Assembly (NCBI GenBank): GCA_016709335.1
Contig: JADJNC010000039.1
Coordinates: 1-18,603 of the forward strand
Direction of reading: 5' to 3'
Source: Candidatus Propionivibrio dominans
GTDB taxonomy: Bacteria > Pseudomonadota > Gammaproteobacteria > Burkholderiales > Rhodocyclaceae
Length of the DNA stretch: 18,603 nt
Shown: positions 1 through 8,704 of the stretch, piece after piece
Numbering within the stretch: position 1 is the first letter of the stretch
How the letters are laid out: the number at the start of each line of letters is the position of its first letter
The notes under the pieces: model-generated
The model's input: only the letters and a program-made list of their open reading frames with translations
Told to the model about the DNA's origin: nothing
Databases searched by the model: none
Program-made: the position numbers and the translations under genes

Positions 1-29
1 TGTCACGGGTTTTTAGAACTGTCCGGTTT
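1..29. repeat. IS left terminal inverted repeat (IRL)
   Basis: This outer end lies downstream of the transposase stop. It pairs imperfectly with 1348-1376: the shared parts are AAACCGG, the A-rich centre and the terminal ACA when read as reverse complement. The match is visible by eye, with several mismatches and one-base gaps. Confidence 0.6.
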
Positions 30-57
30 CGTAGCACATGAATTGTCCGCTTTTTCG

Positions 58-112
58 GCGGTGGGAGGAAATCGGCGGAGGGCGTAGCCCGAAGCCGATT
101 TCCTCCCACCGC
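58..112 (-). terminator. Perfect 19-bp inverted repeat downstream of transposase
   Basis: The arms GCGGTGGGAGGAAATCGGC (58-76) and its exact reverse complement (94-112) are separated by a 17-base loop. The structure lies between the transposase stop (128) and the left IS end, so on the minus strand it would fold at the 3' end of the transposase mRNA. There is no T-run, so it could act as an mRNA 3' stabiliser or transcription barrier rather than a classical terminator. A role in blocking read-through or in transposition is inference. Confidence 0.5.
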
Positions 113-127
113 GGCGCGCCTGACGGG

Positions 128-1294
128 TCAGGCGGCCTGTTCCACTGGCTCGGTAATCAATGCACCTTTCTGTGTACTGGCCAGCGTGCGGGGTCCATGG
201 CGGATCGAGAGATTGCCTGCGGCATGGCGAAGCACGCTGACCTTGGCTTTGACGTAGTGGCAACGATGCCGATCTGCCAGGATCTGTAGGATCAGATTTT
301 CGAAACGCACGCAGTTGTCGGCTCCGACGGTACGTTCGTACTGCTCGCACAGGATGTCATCCAGACGGCCGCCGACCCAGGGCACAAAGGCCGAACCGTC
401 CTCCGGGGCCGGTTGGGCAAATTCGGCATTGAAGGCGGGTAAATAGACGTCCTGCAGATAGCGGTTGGCGGCAGCCATCCGCAATGCCGGCCAACGCCAA
501 TTCCTGGGGCAGACGGCCTTGATGCGTACCAAACGCGCGCTCCGAACGGCCCCGGGCTTCGGGTGAATAGGCGGCAATCATTTCGATGCCCAGATGGGCC
601 AGGGCGCGTCCGAATTGGGTGGGGTTGGCCTTGTCGACTTTGCCGCCGGCTTCCGGGGTGCCAGTAATGGCTGCCCCGGTCGCTGTAGAACGAACTGAAC
701 AGGCCGCGGGCTTTAATGGACGTCACGAACACCCCGGAAACTGCTCGCCTTACCTTCTTCGTCGACGAAAAACAGGAGCAGTGCTCGCTGGTGGCGTCGT
801 CCATCGTGCTGATCAGATCCCACTGCTGACCGGTAATCCACTCGTGGGTACTGCCATCCTGGTGAATCATCATGCCCGGTAGCGCTGAGCGTTCCCGACG
901 TTTGCGGTGGGCGCCTTTTTCGCGGCCTTGGGGACAAAGTTGCGCTTCCTGTAGTTGCTTCTTGACCCAGCTGTAGCTGCGCGGTCCGCCTTCGCTTGCG
1001 CCAGCTATGGAAGTGCGACGTTTCCAGCCGCTGTGCCGACTTTGATACTGTTCGGTCAGCGCCATGACTTTCATCGACCGGGGCTCGGTGATGACCCATC
1101 TGTTCCAGGCGCCGGTCGATCAACCCATCCAGCCCATCGTCTTCGTAGCGAACCAGATAACGCCTGAAACTGCGTTCGCCTACGCCCAATAACAGCCCCG
1201 CTTCCGATTGCGTCAGCCGGCCTTCATTCCATCCTGCATACGCTTCTTCGAATCTCATCTTCCGGATCTCCTGTAATAACGTGGTCCGTCTCAT
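128..1294 (-). pseudogene. ISNCY-family transposase, multiply frameshifted
   Basis: The start ATG at 1294 has a strong Shine-Dalgarno (GGAGG, six bases upstream). The N-terminal 75 residues read as a helix-turn-helix (RLTQSEAGLLLGVGERSFRRYL, then RYEDDGLDGLIDRRLEQM). The rest of the family pattern is spread over other frames: PGMMIHQDGSTHEW and LISTMDDATSEH (catalytic Asp regions), FVDEEGKASSFRGVRDV, FYSDRGSHYWH (second catalytic Asp), MIAAYSPEARGRSERAFGTHQGRLPQELALAGI (catalytic Glu region), and finally YLQDVYLPAFNAEFAQPAPEDGSAFVPW to the stop at 128. Joining these needs at least five frame changes. The order of segments is intact, so the damage is point indels, not rearrangement. Some indels could be sequencing errors, since single-base indels also occur in secD, dcuB and purB. 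Confidence 0.8.
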
Positions 1295-1347
1295 CGGTCA
1301 CCTCCTTCTTGAGGTAACTACTGACAACCGACAGTTGGCGTGCTGCA

Positions 1348-1376
1348 AAACCGGGACAAATCAAAAACTCGCAACA
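1348..1376. repeat. IS right terminal inverted repeat (IRR)
   Basis: This is the partner of the repeat at 1-29. It lies about 50 bases upstream of the transposase start and marks the inner boundary of the element. Sequence beyond it changes character to the hairpin-rich region. Confidence 0.55.
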
Positions 1377-1393
1377 GGGGTGTAAAAAAGGGG

Positions 1394-1438
1394 TTGACAT
1401 CGGAAAGAAAATTGGAACAGAATAAAAACGTATTCTGT
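1394..1438 (+). promoter_or_regulatory. Sigma70-like promoter with overlapping palindrome
   Basis: TTGACA (1394-1399) is a consensus -35. After 18 bases comes CAGAAT (1418-1423), a 4/6 match to the -10. The -10 lies in the left arm of an inverted repeat, ACAGAATA (1417-1424), six bases, TATTCTGT (1431-1438), which would suit a dimeric repressor. No gene follows directly; a hairpin-rich, ORF-poor stretch does. The promoter is predicted by eye only. Confidence 0.45.
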
Positions 1439-1439
1439 G

Positions 1440-2223
1440 TGTCCCTTCCGGACCGCCCCGGAACGCAGCGACCGCCGGGCGCTGGTTGAATTCAAACCAG
1501 CAAGCCGCTGATCAAATTCTCGCGAGCCGCGAGAAGCCTAAAACAGGACGCTTGCGCTTCCTTGTCCGAACAGGACGATCACCGGGCCAATCTGCCCACC
1601 CTGCCATTCGCAGGGAATCCAATGGCCTTGGCCATCCGAGCTTGGTGCTCAAAAATACGATTAGAACGGCGCGGTTTCTGCTCGTCCGTACTTTTTCACC
1701 AACGCAAAAAGATTAATGGAATTGCTGTGAGATTGTCCGTAATGGACAACCCGGACGAGACTCGGACTGACCGACAACTCTCGCTGGACATCACGACAGA
1801 GGCGCTGGTTGCAGGCGCAAAATCCCCGGCGGGGCCTGTGCGATTCCAAGATAACAAGCGGCAGGGCGCATCAATGCGATTGATGTGCGCTATCGGACTG
1901 CGGCGCTGTGAGCGGCCGCAGAGATCAACCACTGGTGTGGGGGAAAATATCCCCAGGGGGCCATTCCATTGAGGGTGCTCCTCGTCGTACGCGACACCTA
2001 CGTATCCGATGTGATCGGAACGACCAGTGTTTGGGCTGATGCGCTGTGAGCGCTAGGCTGACAGAGACATCCCACCGGAAACGCTGGGCTCAGTCGTCAC
2101 TGATTTGAATTTCTAAACACGTTGCTTCTCCGCCGAACTGGTTTTTCTTCCTTCGGCTGCCCGACGGCTCTCGGGCGGCCTGCGCGTTGTGCGCATCCGA
2201 TGTAACCGCCATCGACCTTTTTT
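1440..2223 (+). ncRNA. Candidate long structured RNA (gene-free, hairpin-rich)
   Basis: No frame here gives a convincing protein. The stretch is instead full of short perfect stem-loops: TTCCGG-6-CCGGAA (1446-1463), GCTGGTT-7-AACCAGC (1481-1501), TTCTCGCG-3-CGCGAGAA (1517-1535), GTCC-5-GGAC (1564-1576), CCCTGC-5-GCAGGG (1599-1615), ATGGCC-2-GGCCAT (1622-1635), TTGTCC-5-GGACAA (1733-1749), CCCC-3-GGGG (about 1824-1834), a long hairpin at about 1867-1890, CTGCGGC-10-GCCGCAG (1898-1921), GTCG-4-CGAC (about 1984-1995), CCGAT-3-ATCGG (about 2007-2019), GCGCT-3-AGCGC (2041-2053) and TGCGC-5-GCGCA (2181-2195). It follows a TTGACA promoter and ends at a T-tract. Two internal direct repeats occur: GGCGCTGGTTG (1478, 1801) and GCGCTGTGAGCG (1903, 2041). 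I recognise no known RNA family. It could instead be a long leader of the next ORF, several short elements, or palindrome-rich mobile-element debris. Confidence 0.35.
2181..2223 (+). terminator. Terminator-like hairpins with T-tract
   Basis: A TGCGC/GCGCA hairpin (2181-2195) is followed by a CGATG-7-CATCG hairpin (2198-2214), then ACC and six T (2218-2223). The second stem is short and weak. Its place just before the Shine-Dalgarno of the ORF at 2245 would fit either the end of an upstream RNA or an attenuator. Confidence 0.35.
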
Positions 2224-2244
2224 ATCAATCTATTGGAGATCGAC

Positions 2245-2559
2245 ATGGACTCAGTACATAAAAATTTTGCAATGAGCTTGCACGCCGAGGAGGACTTTCT
2301 CAAGCGCGCGCTGCGTGATTTTCGGGTGGAAGAGCGAGACGTTAGGGCAACGCCCCTAACGCCTTATGGCAGGATGGCGTGGCTGCGCAGACTCACGCCG
2401 CGCCTTCGCCAATATTGTTGGTCTCGCCGTCGACCGATCGGTCGGTATCGTTTTATTGCTGGCGACATCTTCGACGGTGACCGGTCGACTTTCAACACCG
2501 GACTACATTTACATCCGAGTTACGACGGCCCGTCGAGGCGAACACGGTTACTTCACTAA
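2245..2559 (+). CDS. Small hypothetical protein, possibly a broken gene
   Basis: The ATG at 2245 has GGAG six bases upstream. The first 35 residues (MDSVHKNFAMSLHAEEDFLK, then charged residues to about VEERDVRAT) look like a real protein start: hydrophilic, acidic and lysine/arginine-rich. The remainder becomes Arg- and Trp-rich and unlike a normal protein. From about 2414 the +3 frame instead encodes a hydrophobic stretch (ANIVGLAVDRSVGIVLLLAT) that could be a transmembrane segment. A single frameshift near 2410 would join a soluble N-terminus to that segment, giving a truncated membrane protein gene. I do not recognise a family. It may be cargo of the integrated element or a remnant cut off by it. 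Confidence is low that the full 104-residue reading is expressed. Confidence 0.3.
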   Translation: MDSVHKNFAMSLHAEEDFLKRALRDFRVEERDVRATPLTPYGRMAWLRRLTPRLRQYCWSRRRPIGRYRFIAGDIFDGDRSTFNTGLHLHPSYDGPSRRTRLLH

Positions 2560-2587
2560 CCACCGTATATACACGCGGCCAAACTCG

Positions 2588-3802
2588 TTATACGACGCTT
2601 CCGTGAAGAGGTATCACGTCCGCCCCCGCCTTGATTTTGTCGAGGTAATCCGCCCACAGTTGCATCATGGCCTTGCGTTCCTTCAAGAACTTGGTGCGGT
2701 TGTACGCATCGCCCAGGGCATCCGCTACCGCATGCGCCAGTTGATGCTCTATCACTTCAGGCTTTTGGTGCAGTTCTTCATGCAGGATGGTTCGCGCCAT
2801 CGCCCGGAAGCCGTGCCCGGTAATCTCGGTGCGAGTGTCGTAGCCCATGCGCCGCAGTGCCGCATTGATCGCCGCTTCGGACATTGGCCTAGCCGCCGTC
2901 CGTGCCCCTGGAAAGACGTAGCGCCCCTGCCCGGTCAGGGCGTACAGTTCCCGCAGTATTGCCACGGCCTGAGTCGCCAGAGGAACAAGGTGGTCAGTGT
3001 TGGTCTTCGAGACGCGATAGCGCCACTCAGCTTTATCAAGATCAAGGTGCGCCCATTCCGCTTTCCGTAGTTCGCCTGGTCGGACGAACAGCAGGGGCGC
3101 CAGCTTCAAGGCACACTGGACGGGGAAGGTGCCGGAGAAGCCTTCGAAGGCGCGAAGCATTTCCGCTACCTTCAACGGGTCGGTTATGCTGGCGAAGTGC
3201 TTTTCCACGGCAGGCGGGATAGCGCCGATCAGGTCGCGAGCCGGGTCGCCCTTCGCTCTGCCCGTTGCAATGGCGTAGCGAAAGACTCGGCTGATCTCGC
3301 TTCTGACGCGATGCGCGGTAAATCTCGCACCCCGGCTGTCAATTCGGCGCATGACAATAAGAATCTCGGGGGCGTCTATCTCCGAGATTGGGCGCTTGCC
3401 CAACCAGGGGAATACATCGTTTACCATGCGCGCCAGAGTTTTTTCATACTGCCCGATAGCTACCATCGTTTTACGGCCTTCCATCCATTCACGGGCGACA
3501 ATCTCGAAGGTACTGGCATTAGTGATAACCGCTTCCCGCTTGACGGCCTTCTTTTTTTCGCTGGGGTCGGTGCCTGCACGAATCAGGTCGCGTGCCTCTT
3601 TGGCCTTTGCTCTGGCTTCCGGGGGTCGAACTTCGGGGTAGACGCCAAAGGACAGGAGCCTCTCTTTCCCGGCGATCCGGTATTTCATGCGCCAGTACTT
3701 TGAGCCGTTCGGTCGCACCTCAAGGTACAATCCGCCCCCATCGCCTAGCTTGTAGCGTTTGGGCTTGATTTCGGCGGTATCTATCTCTTTGACGGTCAGC
3801 AT
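2588..3802 (-). CDS. P4-type tyrosine site-specific integrase
   Basis: This 404-residue protein catalyses site-specific insertion and excision of a mobile element. Residues 1-90 form the N-terminal arm-binding domain (DUF4102 type: LGDGGGLYLEVRPNGSKYW, then SFGVYPEV). Residues about 95-190 are the core-binding domain. From about 200 the catalytic domain follows with the expected residues: Arg241 (FVRPGELR), Lys266, His330-x2-Arg333 (HGFRAMART), His357 (QLAH) and the nucleophile Tyr367 (AYNRTKF). The start was set at 3802 (MLTVKEI), which has GTGGAAG about ten bases upstream; the longer start six codons earlier has no ribosome site. The gene lies next to the 3' end of tRNA-Leu and reads away from it, the usual arrangement for this family. 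It appears intact. Confidence 0.93.
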   Translation of the reverse strand: MLTVKEIDTAEIKPKRYKLGDGGGLYLEVRPNGSKYWRMKYRIAGKERLLSFGVYPEVRPPEARAKAKEARDLIRAGTDPSEKKKAVKREAVITNASTFEIVAREWMEGRKTMVAIGQYEKTLARMVNDVFPWLGKRPISEIDAPEILIVMRRIDSRGARFTAHRVRSEISRVFRYAIATGRAKGDPARDLIGAIPPAVEKHFASITDPLKVAEMLRAFEGFSGTFPVQCALKLAPLLFVRPGELRKAEWAHLDLDKAEWRYRVSKTNTDHLVPLATQAVAILRELYALTGQGRYVFPGARTAARPMSEAAINAALRRMGYDTRTEITGHGFRAMARTILHEELHQKPEVIEHQLAHAVADALGDAYNRTKFLKERKAMMQLWADYLDKIKAGADVIPLHGSVV

Positions 3803-3821
3803 TGGTGTGAACTTCCACATT

Positions 3822-3892
3822 TTGGGGGTACATTTTCAGGGGAATTCGGGGAATATCGCGATGTACCCCCAAATGTACCCCCAAATACCCCC
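3822..3892. repeat. ATGTACCCCCAA repeats upstream of integrase
   Basis: Two tandem direct copies of ATGTACCCCCAA (3861-3872, 3873-3884) are followed by a partial third (ATACCCCC, 3885-3892). One inverted copy lies at 3822-3833. They sit between the integrase start and the tRNA. Their position and 12-bp spacing fit integrase arm-binding sites or an autoregulatory operator; this role is inferred from placement. Confidence 0.6.
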
Positions 3893-3911
3893 GGATTTAA
3901 TGGGACTGCCA

Positions 3912-3995
3912 TGGACTGCTGAGGACAGTATAGACGTAAAAAAACCCGCATTCAAGCGGGTTTCAGAGGAGTTTGTGAAATGTATTGGACTGCTG
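3912..3995. repeat. TGGACTGCTG direct repeat flanking the tRNA terminator
   Basis: TGGACTGCTG occurs at 3912-3921 and again at 3986-3995, each followed within 15 bases by TAGAC. The pair brackets the terminator at 3938-3963, close to the presumed attachment region. This could be a core or accessory recombination site, or chance duplication. Confidence 0.35.
3938..3963 (-). terminator. Rho-independent terminator of tRNA-Leu
   Basis: Read on the minus strand, AAACCCGC-6-GCGGGTTT is an 8-bp perfect stem followed by a run of T. It lies 45 bases beyond the tRNA 3' end, so it most likely ends tRNA-Leu transcription before the integrase gene. Confidence 0.8.
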
Positions 3996-4007
3996 TAGAC
4001 TGGTGCT

Positions 4008-4094
4008 TGGTGCCGGGAGGGGGAATCGAACCCCCACAGTGTTACCACCGGCGGATTTTGAGTCCGCTGCGTCTACCGATTCCGCCATCCCGGC
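4008..4094 (-). tRNA. tRNA-Leu (anticodon CAA)
   Basis: The minus strand reads GCCGGGATGGCGGAATCGGT onward and ends in CCCGGCACCA, with the CCA encoded. The 7-bp acceptor stem GCCGGGA/TCCCGGC is perfect. The anticodon arm GCGGA-CTCAAAA-TCCGC gives anticodon CAA, which decodes UUG. A long variable arm (around GGTGGTAACACT) and the T-arm GGGGGTTCGATTCCCCC confirm a class II leucine tRNA. The 3' end faces the integrase gene, so it is the likely attachment site of the neighbouring element. Confidence 0.96.
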
Positions 4095-4128
4095 CCAGGT
4101 TCGCATGAGACGAACCGAAGGAGGCCGA

Positions 4129-4157
4129 ATTATCCTCGATTCGACCCTGACCGACAA
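4129..4157 (-). promoter_or_regulatory. Predicted promoter of tRNA-Leu
   Basis: On the minus strand, TTGTCG (complement of 4152-4157), 17 bases, then GATAAT (complement of 4129-4134) make a good sigma70-type promoter. The -10 ends about 35 bases before the tRNA 5' end. A GGTTCG/CGAACC inverted repeat lies between promoter and tRNA (about 4098-4116). The promoter is divergent from, and overlaps, the leader of queA. Confidence 0.5.
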
Positions 4158-4181
4158 GATACGCCGCAGACAATTTTTCGC

Positions 4182-6336
<2,155 letters not shown>

Positions 6337-6383
6337 CTCGCTGATTTTCTGACACCTTCCCCTTTTTTACCTTGGAGACAAAT

Positions 6384-6719
6384 GTGCTGATCAGTAACGC
6401 TTATGCCCAAACCGCTGCAACGACTGCCGCCGCCGGCCCGATGGACAGCGTCATGCAGTTTCTGCCGATCATCCTGATGTTTGCCGTACTTTATTTCCTG
6501 ATGGTCCGGCCGCAGATGAAAAAGGCCAAGGAACACAAGGCACTGCTCGATGCGCTGGCCAAGGGTGACGAGGTCGTCACTCAGGGTGGTCTGGCTGGCC
6601 GCCTGACCAAGGTCGGCGATGACTTCGTGACGCTTGCCATCACCGATACCGTCGAGATCCAGATGCAGAAACCAGCCATAACGCTGGTCCTGCCCAAAGG
6701 CACGCTTAAAAGTCAGTGA
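6384..6719 (+). CDS. yajC: Sec translocase accessory protein YajC
   Basis: YajC is a small inner-membrane protein that joins SecD-SecF in the holotranslocon. I chose the GTG at 6384 as start (product MLISNAYAQTAATTAAAGPM...), with GGAG six bases upstream; the in-frame TTG at 6372 overlaps that ribosome site, and the ATG at 6382 is in a frame that stops at once. The 111 residues contain one transmembrane helix (about 26-42, FLPIILMFAVLYFLMV), then RPQMKKAKEHKALLDALAKGDEVVTQGGL, the family signature, and a C-terminal beta domain. It is followed by secD after a repeat-filled gap. Confidence 0.95.
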   Translation: MLISNAYAQTAATTAAAGPMDSVMQFLPIILMFAVLYFLMVRPQMKKAKEHKALLDALAKGDEVVTQGGLAGRLTKVGDDFVTLAITDTVEIQMQKPAITLVLPKGTLKSQ

Positions 6720-6804
6720 GGAGAGAGGAGTGAGGAGTCAGAAGTAAAACCCTACGCCCACGCCTCACTTTCAACTCCTCACTCTTCACTCTTCACTCCT
6801 CACT
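6716..6804. repeat. Imperfect palindromic repeat between yajC and secD
   Basis: The left arm (6716-6744) is built from GTGAGGAG units and the right arm (6776-6804) from CTCCTCAC and CTTCACT units. Reading one arm as reverse complement, 24 of 29 positions match, around a 31-base centre. The left arm includes the yajC stop codon. The right arm ends six bases before the secD ATG, where a ribosome binding site would normally lie. It looks like a dispersed extragenic repeat; copies elsewhere were not checked. Confidence 0.7.
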
Positions 6805-6810
6805 GCCCTC

Positions 6811-8692
6811 ATGAACCGCTATCCGCTGTGGAAATACATCCTCGTCGCCTGTGCGCTGGTGATTGGCTTCATCTATACCCTGCCGAACTTCTTTGGCGAG
6901 TCACCGGCCGTTCAGGTGTCGAGCGCCAGGGCCACGCTCAAGGTTGATCTCAAGACACTGGAGCGTGTCGAGAGCACGCTCAAAACTGCCGGGGTTGAAA
7001 ACAAGGGAACCTTCCTCGACAGCAACGGCGTCAAGGTTCGCCTGCAAGATACCGACACCCAGCTCAAGGCCAAGGATCTGCTTGAAAAGCAGTTCAACCC
7101 CGACGCCAGCGACCCGCAGTATGTCATCGCCCTGAACCTGCTCTCCAGTTCGCCGCAATGGCTGACCCGACTCGGCGCACTGCCGATGTATCTGGGTCTC
7201 GACCTGCGCGGCGGCGTGCATTTCCTGCTGCAGGTTGACATGAAAGGAGCGCTGACCAAGCGACTCGATTCGATCAGCGCCGATCTGCGCAGCCTGATGC
7301 GCGACAAGACGATTCGCCATGGCGGCATCGGCCGTGAAGGTGAGCGCATCGTCATCCGCTTCCGCGATGAGGAAACGCGCAGCAAGGCGCGCCTCACGCT
7401 GGACGACAATCAGCCCGATCTGTTGCTTGCCGATCAGGGTGAAGGCACTGATCTGAAGCTGGTCGCCACGCTCAAACCGGCGGCAATGAAGCGTATCCAG
7501 GAATTTGCCATCAAGCAGAACATGGGTACCCTGCATAACCGCATCCAACGAACTCGGCGTTGCCGAGCCGATCATTGCTCAACAGGGTACCGACCGCATC
7601 GTTGTCCAGTTGCCGGGGGTGCAGGACACGGCCAAGGCCAAGGATATTCTCGGTCGCACGGCAACGCTGGAAATCCGCATGGTCGATGACAGCCCGGGCG
7701 CGCTGGAAGCCGCCATCGCCGGCCAGGTTCCGTTCGGCACCGAACTTTACGTCGAGCGCGGCGGCAGGCCACTGCTGGTCAAGAAGCAGGTGGTATTGAC
7801 CGGCGACCGACTGACCGATGCTCAGCCCGGCTTCGACAATCAAACCCATGAGCCGGCGGTACACCTCAGCCTGGACTCGGCCGGATCGCGGATTTTCAAG
7901 GAAATCACACGCGAGAACGTCGGCAAGCGCATGGCCATCCTGCTCATCGAAAAGGGCAAGGGCGAGGTCGTGACGGCACCGGTGATCCGCACTGAAATCG
8001 GTGGTGGACGCGTCCAGATTTCCGGCAGCATGAGCACCATGGAAGCCAACGACACGGCACTGCTGCTGCGTTCCGGCTCGCTCGCCGCACCGATGGAGAT
8101 CATCGAGGAACGCACCATCGGTCCGAGCCTCGGTGCCGACAACATTCAGAAGGGTTTCCAGTCGACGATGTGGGGCTTCGCCGCCATCGCCGTCTTCATG
8201 ATTTCCTACTACATGCTGTTCGGCCTGGTCTCGGTCATTTGCCTGGCCGCCAACCTGCTTTTCCTGGTCGCCCTGCTCTCACTGCTGCAGGCCACGCTGA
8301 CGTTGCCGGGAATCGCCGCCATCGCGCTGGCACTGGGCATGGCAATCGACGCCAACGTGCTGATCAACGAGCGCATCCGTGAAGAACTGCGTAACGGGTC
8401 GACGCCGCAAGCCGCCATCCACACCGGGTATGAACGCGCCTTCGGCACCATTCTCGACTCCAACATCACCACGCTGATCGCCGGCATCGCGCTGCTGGTC
8501 TTTGGTTCCGGTCCGATACGCGGCTTCGCCGTGGTGCACTGTCTGGGCATCCTGACTTCGCTATTCTCCGCCGTGGTCGTCTCGCGGGCACTGATCAACC
8601 TGATCTACGGCCGTCGCCGCAAGCTTGAATCGCTGTCGATCGGCCAGATCTGGAAGCCGGGCAACAGCGCCAAAGCGGCGCCCGCCAAATAA
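6811..8692 (+). CDS. secD: Protein translocase subunit SecD (single-base frameshift in this sequence)
   Basis: SecD works with SecF to use the proton gradient for late steps of Sec protein export. Two frames are needed. Frame one runs from 6811 (MNRYPLWKYILVACALVIGF, first transmembrane helix) and includes YLGLDLRGGVHFLLQVD (DLRGG at about residue 131). After CATAACCGCATC, one extra C at 7545-7546 shifts the frame; the family pattern HNRINELGV continues in frame two to the stop at 8692. The repaired protein has about 626 residues, normal for SecD, with five C-terminal helices and GMAIDANVLINERIREEL near residue 509. Without the repair the first frame stops at 7689. Sequencing error is most likely, because the second half is free of further damage and SecD is normally needed for growth. 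No Shine-Dalgarno precedes the ATG; a palindromic repeat occupies that space. Confidence 0.93.
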
Positions 8693-8704
8693 GGACTTAA
8701 GCAG

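Larger units (their letters stand above)
1..1376 (-). mobile_element. Degenerate ISNCY-family insertion sequence
   Basis: A single element is bounded by imperfect terminal inverted repeats. The left end (1-29) begins TGTCACGGGTTTTTAGAACT. The right end (1348-1376) is its approximate reverse complement, sharing AAACCGG, a central run of A and a terminal ACA. Between them lies one transposase gene on the minus strand, split by frame changes. The protein fragments resemble the ISNCY family transposases with an N-terminal helix-turn-helix and a DDE core. The left repeat starts at the first base of the window, so the sequence may begin at a contig break at a repeat, and target-site duplication cannot be tested. 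The element is probably inactive. Confidence 0.75.

Noticed and set aside
1562..1972. Plus-strand ORF of 136 codons in the hairpin-rich stretch
   Set aside because: No ribosome binding site, no protein-like pattern, and it crosses several perfect hairpins; more likely noncoding.
1967..2110. Possible yybP-ykoY type riboswitch
   Set aside because: The conserved GGGGAGUAGC and GCAAGACC segments were looked for and not found.
2158..2195. Possible guanidine-II (mini-ykkC) riboswitch from paired small hairpins and an ACGG motif
   Set aside because: The ACGG does not sit as a closed tetraloop on a paired stem, and the second hairpin lacks the ACGR loop required for the class.
1436..2200. Group II intron, suggested by a GTGTGTCC start and heavy folding
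   Set aside because: No domain V hairpin pattern and no reverse transcriptase ORF are present.
1377..2590. Second attachment site (copy of the tRNA-Leu 3' end)
   Set aside because: Looked for the terminal CCGGGAGGGGGAATCGAAC pattern in this stretch and found no copy.
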